A stretch of 37,817 nt of DNA from Levilactobacillus cerevisiae (lineage in GTDB: Bacteria > Bacillota > Bacilli > Lactobacillales > Lactobacillaceae). Positions 1 to 6,907 of this stretch are shown piece after piece (the first letter of the stretch is position 1; each line of letters opens with the position of its first letter). Location: NCBI RefSeq assembly GCF_003946245.1, contig NZ_RHNN01000033.1, forward strand, positions 1 to 37,817. Reading direction: 5' to 3'. The notes beneath the pieces are model-generated. The model saw only the letters and a program-made list of their open reading frames with translations, made no database searches and had not been told where the DNA came from. The position numbers and the translations under genes are program-made.

Positions 1-17
1 CATTCTTTGATTATACA

Positions 18-71
18 AAAATATCCGTTGCCAGTAATCAAATTCATTTGATTACCAACAACAGATATTTT
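18..71. terminator. Large hairpin at window start, probable bidirectional terminator
   Basis: A nested inverted repeat: AAAATATC (18-25) pairs with GATATTTT (64-71) and a perfect 9-bp stem GTAATCAAA/TTTGATTAC (34-42/47-55) closes on the loop TTCA. T- and A-rich flanks suit termination in either direction, probably for a gene left of the window. No gene is seen in 1-100. Confidence 0.5.
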
Positions 72-102
72 AGAACCACTTTTTTACGACAGCATTCCGG
101 CC

Positions 103-422
103 AAAACTTGACTCACTCACGCCTACATAGACTGTAGCTAGTTATCGTAGACAAAAGTTGCCAGTCCCGCAATAATCATCACTGTCAGGTTGAAAAACAA
201 TCAAAACCGGAGGAGGCCAGAGATGCAGGCAGCTGTGTCGACGGTGTTTGCTGAGTGAAATTCTCAGCTTACAGCGTGGGACGCGTTTGGAGACTGACGA
301 GTTTTGTCAGGCTCTAAACCGAGCCGGAGGACCGCTTCTCAGGCCGCAGGCGCTCCCCACAGACGCCGGAATCTCTGGCAGCCGCAGGTGACTGGCCTCG
401 ACTGATTTTGCACTTTCAACCT
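103..422 (+). repeat. Dispersed element, copy 1 (5'-truncated)
   Basis: Copy 1 of a three-copy element (others near 9166-9671 and, inverted, 23295-23893). It shares the block GACTCACTCACGCCTACATA near 110-130, the SD-plus-start block at 208-225, the long conserved stretch 270-390 and the terminal ACTTTCAACCT (412-422), which matches both ends of copy 3. The upstream half present in copies 2 and 3 is missing. The small frame at 223-405 keeps the same register but has in-frame TGA codons at 256-258 and 295-297, so this copy cannot make the full peptide by standard decoding. It lies directly downstream of usp, in antisense orientation to it. Boundaries are by eye. Confidence 0.8.
223..405 (+). 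pseudogene. Broken copy of the element's small reading frame (two in-frame TGA)
   Basis: ATG at 223 follows GGAGGAGG at a good distance. The frame reads the same peptide as the other copies (TAWDAFGD, then KPSRRTASQAAGAPH, then RNLWQPQV) and ends at the TGA at 403-405, 60 codons as in copy 3. It is interrupted by TGA at 256-258 and again at 295-297, the latter where copy 2 has TGG (Trp) and copy 3 TGT (Cys). It is either a decayed gene copy or a sign that the element is not protein-coding. Confidence 0.5.
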
Positions 423-428
423 AAACAC

Positions 429-465
429 AAAGGACGAGACCCCAGTGATGCGGGTCTCGTCCTTT
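429..465. terminator. Rho-independent terminator of usp
   Basis: Perfect inverted repeat AAAGGACGAGACCC (429-442) and GGGTCTCGTCCTTT (452-465). It starts just after the usp stop and ends in a T-run on the minus strand (A-run on plus). It also separates usp from the repeat element. Confidence 0.85.
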
Positions 466-472
466 TAAAGTC

Positions 473-979
473 TTATTCAGTTGGTAACTGCGTCGCTTTG
501 CCAGCCTGATTATGGATGTCGGTCCGCACAATCAGCACGTCGCAGATGGCATTGGCCACCACGTAACTGGCCGTGGATCCCATCAGCATGCGTTCGACCA
601 CGTTTACCCCGGTCGCCCCAAGCATGATCAGATCCGCATGATACTCTTTCGGTAGCGTCCGCGCTAAGTCGACTTTGGCGTGACCGTAGAAAACAGCGGT
701 AACGACTTGCTTGACGCCAGCATCCTGAGCTTTGCGGCGATATTTATCGACCTGAGCCTCTAAATCCTGACGGGCTTCATCCATCACCTGTTGGTCAACG
801 TAACCGAACCCAACCTGGGTGTCGCTACCCAAGCCAACGTAATCGCCGCCACTCATGATCGTGACGATGATTAATTCAGCCTCATTCCGCACAGCCACGG
901 CAATTGCCTTGTCCAATGTGCGGCGAGCCTGTCGGGAACCGTCGACCCCCACTAAAATATGCTTATATTCTGCGGCCAT
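473..979 (-). CDS. Universal stress protein, UspA family
   Basis: A single UspA domain of about 168 residues (usual size 140-170). The N-terminal strand YKHILVGVDGS is typical, and the ATP-binding signature G-x2-G-x9-G-S is present as GATGVNVVERMLMGS near the C terminus, so this is an ATP-binding-type Usp. Usp proteins are cytoplasmic and support survival under stress by mechanisms that are not settled. An upstream GTG at 988 would add MRE, but AAGGAG abuts that codon and lies about 8 nt from the ATG at 979, so 979 is chosen. The gene begins about 30 nt after the pepV stop and has its own downstream terminator, so the two are probably cotranscribed. Confidence 0.9.
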   Translation of the reverse strand: MAAEYKHILVGVDGSRQARRTLDKAIAVAVRNEAELIIVTIMSGGDYVGLGSDTQVGFGYVDQQVMDEARQDLEAQVDKYRRKAQDAGVKQVVTAVFYGHAKVDLARTLPKEYHADLIMLGATGVNVVERMLMGSTASYVVANAICDVLIVRTDIHNQAGKATQLPTE

Positions 980-1009
980 TTCTCTCACTCCTTCGCCGGA
1001 CTAGGCGGC

Positions 1010-2410
1010 TTACTTAGTTAATTCGTAAATCGCCTGACCGTAAATAGCCATCGCCTTCAATAGGTCGGCCTTGGGTTGAAATTCATCGGCTTGATGCATC
1101 GTGTCGGCCGTACCTGGGAACAACGCCCCAAAGGCCACACCACGCTTCATTAAACGACCGTAAGTCCCCCCACCAACAACTTCTGGTTGGGCATCCATGT
1201 CACCGGTCTGTTGCCGGTAAACGTCCATTAACGTGGCAACGATTGGATCACTAGGGTCAACATAATGGGGAACCATTTCGCGGCCTTGCTTGATGGTAAC
1301 TGCCATATTGGCCGTCGCCTTTTCCAAGCCAGCCTGGATGTCAGCGGCGCCCGTCCCGGTTGGGTAACGGAGGTTGGTGTTGATCAAGGCACTCTGATCG
1401 GCCGTAAATTGTTGAATCCCGACGTTCATGGTTAAGTCACCCATGACTTGGTCGGTGAACGCAATTCCGAGTTTGTGGGCCCGTGAATCGTCGTGGAGTT
1501 CATTGGCCAACAGGCTCAAGAAGTCCGCAGCGTCCCCACCGAAGTTCAAGGTGTTGAGGAAAGTAGCCAAATAGGTCCCGGCATTAATCCCATTCTTGGG
1601 TTCCATCCCGTGAGCGGCTTTACCTACCACGTGAAAATGCACGCCATCAGCGGCCACAGAGGCTTCACCAGTGACTGGTGCACTAGCCAAGAAGTCGTTA
1701 AAGTCGGCAACCACTTTGGCCCCGTCAGCGACTTTCACCGTCGCTTCAGCGTCCCGAGGAACCATGTTTTCCCGCAACCCAGCGTCGAATTCACTCAGGG
1801 TCACGTCATTACCATTGGTTCCGGCAAAGGTAGTGGTGAAGGTCACGTTCCCTTTTTCACCGTTGATCAGAGGGAATTCAGCATCCGGTGAGAACCCTAA
1901 CGTTGGGGCTGGTTCAAGGTCGAGGTAATGGTTCATCCCCGTCCAATCACTTTCCTCATCGGTTCCGATAATAAAGCGAATGGTCATCTTCGGCAGAATG
2001 CCTTGGTCCTTTAACATCTTTAACCCATAGTAAGCAGCCAATGAAGGTCCCTTGTCGTCGGAAGTTCCCCGACCGTACAGGTTGCCGTCTTTTTCGGTCA
2101 GCGAAAAGGCATCGGTGTGCCAACCCTTACCAGCAGGCATCACGTCCGCGTGGCCTAAGATGGCTAAGGTGTCATCGCCCTCACCAAATTCCACGTAACC
2201 GACTAAATTGTCTAAATTTTTCGTTTTAAATCCGTCGCGTTCTGCTAAGCCTAAAAATGCAATCAAAGCTTTAGCCGGACCGGGACCCAGTGGGTACTCA
2301 TCGGTGGCTTGTGAATCATCACGAGCACTGTCGATGCCGACCAACGTGGTTAAGTCTGCAAGGTAGTCCTCTTGGTACTGTTCAGATAGCTTTTGCCAAT
2401 CAATTGCCAT
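1010..2410 (-). CDS. pepV: Dipeptidase PepV (M20 family zinc peptidase)
   Basis: The 466 residues match the usual PepV length. PepV is a cytoplasmic dizinc aminopeptidase that cleaves dipeptides, and some tripeptides, at the end of peptide use by lactic acid bacteria. Visible M20 motifs are LAILGHADVMPAGKGW (metal His and Asp), GRGTSDDKGP (bridging Asp) and GTDEESDW (catalytic Glu pair), then a lid domain and a C-terminal metal region with GGGTYGR and the His of TADTMHQADE. The ATG at 2410 is preceded by AAGGAGG with a 7-nt spacer. usp follows in the same direction. The 5' leader is long and contains two small hairpins (see 2440-2529). Confidence 0.95.
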   Translation of the reverse strand: MAIDWQKLSEQYQEDYLADLTTLVGIDSARDDSQATDEYPLGPGPAKALIAFLGLAERDGFKTKNLDNLVGYVEFGEGDDTLAILGHADVMPAGKGWHTDAFSLTEKDGNLYGRGTSDDKGPSLAAYYGLKMLKDQGILPKMTIRFIIGTDEESDWTGMNHYLDLEPAPTLGFSPDAEFPLINGEKGNVTFTTTFAGTNGNDVTLSEFDAGLRENMVPRDAEATVKVADGAKVVADFNDFLASAPVTGEASVAADGVHFHVVGKAAHGMEPKNGINAGTYLATFLNTLNFGGDAADFLSLLANELHDDSRAHKLGIAFTDQVMGDLTMNVGIQQFTADQSALINTNLRYPTGTGAADIQAGLEKATANMAVTIKQGREMVPHYVDPSDPIVATLMDVYRQQTGDMDAQPEVVGGGTYGRLMKRGVAFGALFPGTADTMHQADEFQPKADLLKAMAIYGQAIYELTK

Positions 2411-2439
2411 GATTGGACCTCCTTCATTTTATTGGGACC

Positions 2440-2529
2440 TAACGTCCGAGGATACGCTGGTGTCTCACCAGCCCGTGAATCTTGTCACGAGCCTTCACTG
2501 TCGTTCATAACGAATACACACCAAGTATA
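2440..2529 (-). promoter_or_regulatory. pepV promoter -10 and structured leader (tentative)
   Basis: Upstream of pepV the minus strand has a TATACT-type -10 at 2524-2529 with no good -35, then about 100 nt of leader. The leader holds two consecutive hairpins: GCTCGTGA pairing with TCACGGGC, and CTGGTG-AGA-CACCAG. They may only be RNA stability elements; no known riboswitch class was recognised. The rest of 2530-2700 holds nothing clear apart from the start of the nnrD promoter region. Confidence 0.35.
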
Positions 2530-2736
2530 CTAAATCTAATTTTAGCATACCGGCCCCCAAATGTAAGCCGATTTCATCGACGAAATTTTTCTCATGAAGG
2601 CGCTATCTAACAAACGGGTTTCGGTCGGCCACAACACTCATTTTGATGATTATTTAGGCCGGTATGCAAAGCGCACCACTTTTTCATTAGACCAGCGTGC
2701 TATACTCAAGGGAGATGACGAGGAGGTCCATTTCTC

Positions 2737-3567
2737 ATGGAAACATTAACCCCTAAAATTTTAACCGATGTGATTCACTCACGGCCCGCCGACAGTTATA
2801 AAGGTACTTATGGCCGCATCACCTTGATTGGTGGTAACCGTAACTTTGGTGGCGCCATTCTGATGGCCAGTGCCGCGGCCGTTTACGCCGGTGCCGGTCT
2901 GGTCACCACCATCACGGATGCCAGTAATCAGGGCAGTCTGCATGCGCGTTTGCCAGAGGCAATGTTCGCTGACATCAGCGACTTTGCCCAGACGCAGGAA
3001 CTAGTCAAGGGAACGGACGTTGTTGTGATTGGCCCCGGACTCGGCACCGATAATCAGGCGCAGGCCATTTTAGCCAATGTGTTTAGCGCGATTGTGCCCG
3101 ACCAAGCGCTGGTGATCGACGGCTCAGCCATCACCCTGGTTGCCCAAGACCACCTGGCCCTGCCCCAAGCACACCTGATTTTTACACCGCATCAAATGGA
3201 GTGGCAACGCCTGAGTGGCATTAAAATTTCATCACAAACTGAAACAACGAATCGTGCGGCAGTGGATCGCTTACACGCCACGGTGGTGGTCAAGTCGCAC
3301 CGGACCGAGATCTACACGGCAGACGCGACCTATCAAAATCCCCTAGGCACGCCAGCACAGGCGACCGGCGGCATGGGTGACACCCTAGCCGGTATGATTG
3401 GCGGGTTTGTTGCCCAATTTCATCCCACGGATCCCGCCGTTTGCGCTGCGGTCTACACCCACAGCGCCATTGCGGAAGAGCTGGCCCAGACCCAGTACGT
3501 GGTCTTGCCCAGTCAGATTGCCGCCACACTGCCAACGTTTATGAAACAACATGAAGCGAAGAATTAG
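2737..3567 (+). CDS. nnrD: ADP-dependent NAD(P)H-hydrate dehydratase
   Basis: This is the ribokinase-like C-terminal domain of the YjeF family standing alone (276 aa, normal size). It dehydrates damaged S-NAD(P)HX back to NAD(P)H using ADP, a metabolite-repair role in the cytoplasm. Evidence: the N-terminal KGTYGRITLIGGNRNFGGAI segment, the DVVVIGPGLGTD loop, FTPHQMEW, and the signature GTPAQATGGMGDTLAGMIGG with the catalytic Asp. The separate NnrE epimerase domain is not in this window. ATG at 2737 follows GAGGAGG by about 10 nt, and a TATACT -10 lies at about 2701. The gene appears monocistronic, with a hairpin at 3784-3830 downstream. Confidence 0.92.
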   Translation: METLTPKILTDVIHSRPADSYKGTYGRITLIGGNRNFGGAILMASAAAVYAGAGLVTTITDASNQGSLHARLPEAMFADISDFAQTQELVKGTDVVVIGPGLGTDNQAQAILANVFSAIVPDQALVIDGSAITLVAQDHLALPQAHLIFTPHQMEWQRLSGIKISSQTETTNRAAVDRLHATVVVKSHRTEIYTADATYQNPLGTPAQATGGMGDTLAGMIGGFVAQFHPTDPAVCAAVYTHSAIAEELAQTQYVVLPSQIAATLPTFMKQHEAKN

Positions 3568-3783
3568 GCCATTGCCAACGTTCATGACTTGACGCTATTT
3601 TCTCAAAGCAAAAAGGAACCGTGACGCCAAACGACGAGGGGCTACCCTACTTTGAAAATCAAGATATCTCGTAGCAACCAGCGCAACTGAAGCGAATTCC
3701 AGACGATGCCTGGGCAAATAGAACGAATGGTCAAATGAGCGTTTGGCAGGACATTAAACACTAAATTTCAAACTACGCAATGC

Positions 3784-3830
3784 TAAAATGACGCTTAGTA
3801 ATCTGATAAAGATTACCAGGCGCCATTTTA
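3784..3830. terminator. Bidirectional terminator between nnrD and the ASCH gene
   Basis: A long imperfect hairpin: TAAAATG-CGC-GTAATCT pairs with AGATTAC-GCG-CATTTTA around the loop GATAA. It lies between two converging genes, with A/T-rich arms on both sides. The preceding stretch 3570-3783 has no gene; it contains only short open segments (see findings). Confidence 0.75.
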
Positions 3831-3859
3831 CTTTATTAATTAAATGCTGCCAGCCAATT

Positions 3860-4183
3860 CTAAATGCCAATCGCCACCACGCCCCACCGTCGTTCTTGTT
3901 TCGGCGAGTAAATCGTATACGTGTCGGCCACCATCTGAGCGATATCATCTGTCGCCGCGCTGCCCACACTGCCCGGTGAATAGTGACTGTAGAGGTCGGC
4001 AAAGGTCGCAAATTGTCGCAGACTCTTCACACGCTTGACGACCCGTTGTGTCTCGTCCGCCACGTTACAGAAACAAATGAGGTCGCCCACCTGCAGGCGA
4101 CGCCGTTTCTCATCATTTAACCGAATTTCAATCGTCTTACTGCCTACCCGGACCAACGCAAATTGATCCGGATTCAATCCCAT
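3860..4183 (-). CDS. ASCH-domain protein (PUA-like fold)
   Basis: A small (107-109 aa) ASCH/PUA-like protein. The N-terminal segment reads LNPDQFALVRVGSKTIEIRLNDEKRRRLQVGDLICF: the K-T-I-E-I-R-L-N-D-E-K-R core and the GD-x-I-x-F strand are hallmarks of ASCH domains. These are predicted RNA- or nucleotide-binding beta-barrels; some members are amidohydrolases on modified cytidines, but the substrate here cannot be read from sequence. A TTG at 4189 is an alternative start; the GGGGGAT at 4194-4200 lies about 10 nt from the ATG at 4183. It converges on nnrD and looks monocistronic. Confidence 0.8.
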   Translation of the reverse strand: MGLNPDQFALVRVGSKTIEIRLNDEKRRRLQVGDLICFCNVADETQRVVKRVKSLRQFATFADLYSHYSPGSVGSAATDDIAQMVADTYTIYSPKQERRWGVVAIGI

Positions 4184-4225
4184 TTTCAAGCTAATCCCCC
4201 TATCCGTTCCTTATCCTGCTGAACT

Positions 4226-4506
4226 TTATCCTGCTGAACTCATGTAGTTCTTCAATCCACGTAGCCAAACAAACTGGTACACCAACCACAGGAACACCGG
4301 CCCCCTCACCAACACATCAATCACCACTGGCCAATTGGTCGCGTGAAAAAATACGTCTAGCGGATAGAAACCGCTCGCCCATCGTTGTTGCCCTTCAGTC
4401 CTGAATTGAGTTCTTTTTTCATTAAAATATAGTAAAAGCCTAATTCAATTTTAATGAAATGATTTGGAAAGGTCAATAACTGACTGGTCGCGATTCCCTT
4501 TTGCAT
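4226..4506 (-). pseudogene. Frameshifted remnant of a small membrane-type protein, unrecognised
   Basis: Read on the minus strand from the ATG at 4506, one frame gives a protein-like sequence (QLLTFPNHFIKIELGFYYI, then LMKKELNSGLK) and then runs into a stop. Shifting frame near 4402 continues it as QQRWASGFYPLDVFFHATNW, then a hydrophobic stretch VLVRGPVFLWLVYQFVW, ending at TAA 4226-4228. The two halves look like one interrupted gene of about 93 codons. No SD precedes the ATG. The family was not recognised. The stop region lies in a 15-bp tandem duplication (TTATCCTGCTGAACT, 4211-4240). It begins 27 nt after the transporter gene ends. Confidence 0.45.
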
Positions 4507-4532
4507 GGATTTTTAGTTTTAAAAACGACTCA

Positions 4533-5465
4533 CTACAAGAAGTGAATGCTGGCAACGCCTAAGAACATGGTGATTAGTCCCAGCACTCGTGTCAGAGCTA
4601 CGCGATTGACCAGGGATTCAAACAGGCCAAAGTGATCTATCAGTGCACTGAAGAAGAGCTGACCAAACAAGGCAATCACCACGACCTGCCCCGTCCCAAT
4701 CTGCGGAACCAGCCAGGCGCTGCCAAAGACGTACAGTGCGCCCAGGAAGCCACCCAGCCAGATCCACCAGAAATGTCCGCCAGCGTGAATGGCTGGTCGT
4801 AACGCCGTCAGTGGTAAGCGTAACACCGCTAACAACACAAAGAGTAACACCGCGCCCACGGTAAACGACACCATTGCCGCGTGAACGGAGGAGCCTAAGA
4901 CGACGCCCAGATGCCCATTGATCGCTGTCTGACTGGCCATCAGGAAACCAGAACCAATCCCTAAGAGTTGCAAGAACAAGTTGTGACTCTGTTTCCCATT
5001 TCTCTGAGCTTGGGTACTGCTGACCATTCCCGTCGTGACAACCATCCCCACTGTTACCAGCAGAATGCCGAACGCTTTGATCCAGGTTAACCCCGACTGC
5101 GGGGAACTAAACAAACCAAACTGATCAATCAGAACGCCCATAATAATCTGCCCAAACAACGGTAAAACCGCCGTCTGAATGCTACCTAGCCGGGGAAACA
5201 AGAGTAAATTAACCGTCATCCCCAAGACGCCGAGGAGCCCGCCCAACCAAATCCACCACGGGTTGTCAGCGAAGGTGCTGGCCGCAATCCAGGGCGTCAC
5301 GCCCGAAGCAACCGTCAGGCCGATTAGAAAGAGCGCCCCAATCGTAAATGACACGGTCGAGGCCAAATAAGGTGAGCCCACATATTGCCGTAACTTTGAG
5401 TTGACGGCCGTCTGCATTGCCAGGCCACTACCCATTAAAACTGGAATTAACGCGAGTAAAATCAT
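4533..5465 (-). CDS. DMT-superfamily transporter, YdcZ/DUF606 type (two repeats)
   Basis: About 310 residues with ten predicted membrane helices made of two DUF606 repeats. Each repeat carries the same signature: MQTAVNSKLRQYVGSPYLAS then WIWLGGLLGVLGM in the first half, and SQTAINGHLGVVLGSSVHAA then WIWLGGFLGALYVFGSAW in the second. Substrates of this family are mostly unknown. The longest frame starts at a TTG at 5483, but GGGAGTG lies about 7 nt from the ATG at 5465, which is preferred. A MerR-type promoter (5508-5538) sits just upstream and the merR gene lies upstream on the same strand, so the regulator very likely controls this transporter. Confidence 0.88.
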   Translation of the reverse strand: MILLALIPVLMGSGLAMQTAVNSKLRQYVGSPYLASTVSFTIGALFLIGLTVASGVTPWIAASTFADNPWWIWLGGLLGVLGMTVNLLLFPRLGSIQTAVLPLFGQIIMGVLIDQFGLFSSPQSGLTWIKAFGILLVTVGMVVTTGMVSSTQAQRNGKQSHNLFLQLLGIGSGFLMASQTAINGHLGVVLGSSVHAAMVSFTVGAVLLFVLLAVLRLPLTALRPAIHAGGHFWWIWLGGFLGALYVFGSAWLVPQIGTGQVVVIALFGQLFFSALIDHFGLFESLVNRVALTRVLGLITMFLGVASIHFL

Positions 5466-5507
5466 CCAATCACTCCCAAACAATTTTTAAATAAGTTGAT
5501 GGGAGTT

Positions 5508-5538
5508 ATCTTACAAGCTGAAGTTAACTATAGGTCAA
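5508..5538 (-). promoter_or_regulatory. MerR-family operator/promoter of the transporter
   Basis: On the minus strand: -35 TTGACC (5533-5538), a 19-bp spacer (5514-5532) and -10 TAAGAT (5508-5513). The overlong 19-bp spacer is the hallmark of MerR-activated promoters. A dyad is centred in it: CTATAGTT against AACTTCAG (6 of 8 positions symmetric around GTTAAC). It lies about 43 nt upstream of the transporter start and just downstream of merR. Confidence 0.8.
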
Positions 5539-5572
5539 GGCATCAGTTCGATTTTTTACGGCATCTGCCAGA

Positions 5573-6061
5573 TTAATCCTGTTCTTTATTTCCAAGCGCT
5601 TCCGCCGAGTGCCCGGCCTGCCGCAACTGCTGATATTCCCGGTAGGTCAGCGGATCGACTTGCTTGGAATCTGGCAACAGGTGAATGCTTTCGGTTCCCG
5701 CCGCCGCTGCCGTTTTGTAATACCATTTTTTAAACCGCAGATAGGCCAAAGAATCCTCCAGCTGCGAAATCTGCTGTTCCAATACTTTCTCATGTTGATC
5801 CAGGAAATCATAGCGTTGGTCCAGGGAATCATCCCCGTCCATCCGCCAGGAAACGAAGTAAGCAATTTCCTTAATCGGGACCCCTGCCCGTTTCAAATCC
5901 AAGATCATCCGCATCAATTGGACGTTATCGTCCGTAAACCGCCGCCGGCCACCACTATCTCGTTTCACAAACGGTAACAGGCCAGCGTGGTCGTAGTACC
6001 GAATAGCTTCAACGGAGAGATCCATCATCTTGGCGACCTCACCAATCCCATAAGTTTTCAT
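5573..6061 (-). CDS. MerR-family transcriptional regulator
   Basis: 162 residues. An N-terminal winged helix (YGIGEVAKMMDLSVEAIRYY, then DHAGLLPFVKRDSGGRRRFT) is followed by the second HTH half (MILDLKRAGVPIKEIAYFVS) and a coiled-coil dimerisation helix (residues about 85-115). The C-terminal tail has no cysteine cluster like those of metal-sensing MerR proteins, so a metal effector is unlikely; the effector is unknown. SD AAGGAG lies before the ATG at 6061. The only MerR-type operator seen nearby is at the downstream transporter promoter, so the likely role is activation of that gene. Confidence 0.9.
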   Translation of the reverse strand: MKTYGIGEVAKMMDLSVEAIRYYDHAGLLPFVKRDSGGRRRFTDDNVQLMRMILDLKRAGVPIKEIAYFVSWRMDGDDSLDQRYDFLDQHEKVLEQQISQLEDSLAYLRFKKWYYKTAAAAGTESIHLLPDSKQVDPLTYREYQQLRQAGHSAEALGNKEQD

Positions 6062-6148
6062 CGTAGGTGCTCCTTATCTGTCAGTTCTTTTAGCGCTAGT
6101 TTAGCACGGGGAGCCCAAACTGTCATTTCGAACTTGAGCATCAAAAAA

Positions 6149-6197
6149 GGATTGATCGGTGCGCCGCCATTTGCTGGCATGCCACCGCTCAATCCCC
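6149..6197 (-). terminator. Terminator after the pseudouridine-synthase-like gene
   Basis: On the minus strand GGATTGAGCGGTG pairs with CACCGATCAATCC and is followed by TTTTTT. It separates the ytgP/rsuA-like pair from merR. Confidence 0.7.
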
Positions 6198-6202
6198 CCT
6201 GA

Positions 6203-6892
6203 TTATTTTTCTGTTGTTTCCTGCGTCGTTAAGGAACTCACGGCATCAATTTCATCGTCGAACAGGCCGCGATACGTGCCAACGGGCAGGTCAACTGGCA
6301 GTGCCAATGCCCCCAGTGCGATTCGGTTCACCGGCCCGTTGACATTTGGCAAAGCCGTGAGCACGGCGATTCCAGCCCCAATATCCCGAGTGACCAAGGT
6401 CACGGTCACACTTTGATGCACCGTGTCCACACGAGTTGTTACCCGACTGAACGCTGCGTTGACTGGTAAATCCGGTACCGTCGTGCCATTTAAGCTGACC
6501 TGCAACGTGTTCGGCCAATCAGCCTGAGCAACTTCAGTCAGGAAATGGTCATCATCACTGACAACGACCATCCCCGCTGCTTCCTTGGGCAAATCCGCCG
6601 AAGTCATTAGCGTGCGTTGTTGATCCAAGGCATTTAGCAAGCTACCCAGGCTACGCTGACTGGTCGGTTCCAGCTCCAACGTAAACCCAACCGGTTTGTT
6701 AAAAATGAGGTATTGCGGCTGACGACCGGTTACGGCCATCCCGTCAACCCGTACCTGATCCGCCGCAGACACATTTTCACGCGGGGTATCCACTACCAAA
6801 TCATTGACAGTTACCCGTCCCTGACGCAACAACCGGAAAATTTGTCCCGGTGTTCCCTGCCGGTGCTCCGTTAAATAACGTTCGATGTTCAT
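6203..6892 (-). CDS. RsuA/RluB-like pseudouridine synthase homologue, probably inactive
   Basis: The architecture is that of the RsuA family: an N-terminal S4 RNA-binding domain (residues 1-50) and a synthase core with the conserved NKPVG at 65-69. At 229 aa it is a normal length. Two catalytic signatures are lost. Where active members have GRLDxDTxGLLLL with the nucleophilic Asp, this protein reads ADLPKEAAGMVVV (residues 99-111), and the usual GKxHQVRRM segment is replaced by a sequence around VTRDIGAGIAVLTAL. It may act as an RNA-binding or assembly factor, or be decaying. The ATG at 6892 has AGGAGG 9 nt upstream. It follows ytgP by 15 nt in one operon. Confidence 0.8.
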   Translation of the reverse strand: MNIERYLTEHRQGTPGQIFRLLRQGRVTVNDLVVDTPRENVSAADQVRVDGMAVTGRQPQYLIFNKPVGFTLELEPTSQRSLGSLLNALDQQRTLMTSADLPKEAAGMVVVSDDDHFLTEVAQADWPNTLQVSLNGTTVPDLPVNAAFSRVTTRVDTVHQSVTVTLVTRDIGAGIAVLTALPNVNGPVNRIALGALALPVDLPVGTYRGLFDDEIDAVSSLTTQETTEK

Positions 6893-6907
6893 CGTCCTTG
6901 ACCTCCT

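Noticed and set aside
103..422. Known cis-regulatory RNA of usp genes in lactobacilli (Lacto-usp)
   Set aside because: The element lies downstream of usp in the opposite direction and recurs at two unrelated loci, so it does not fit an upstream usp leader.
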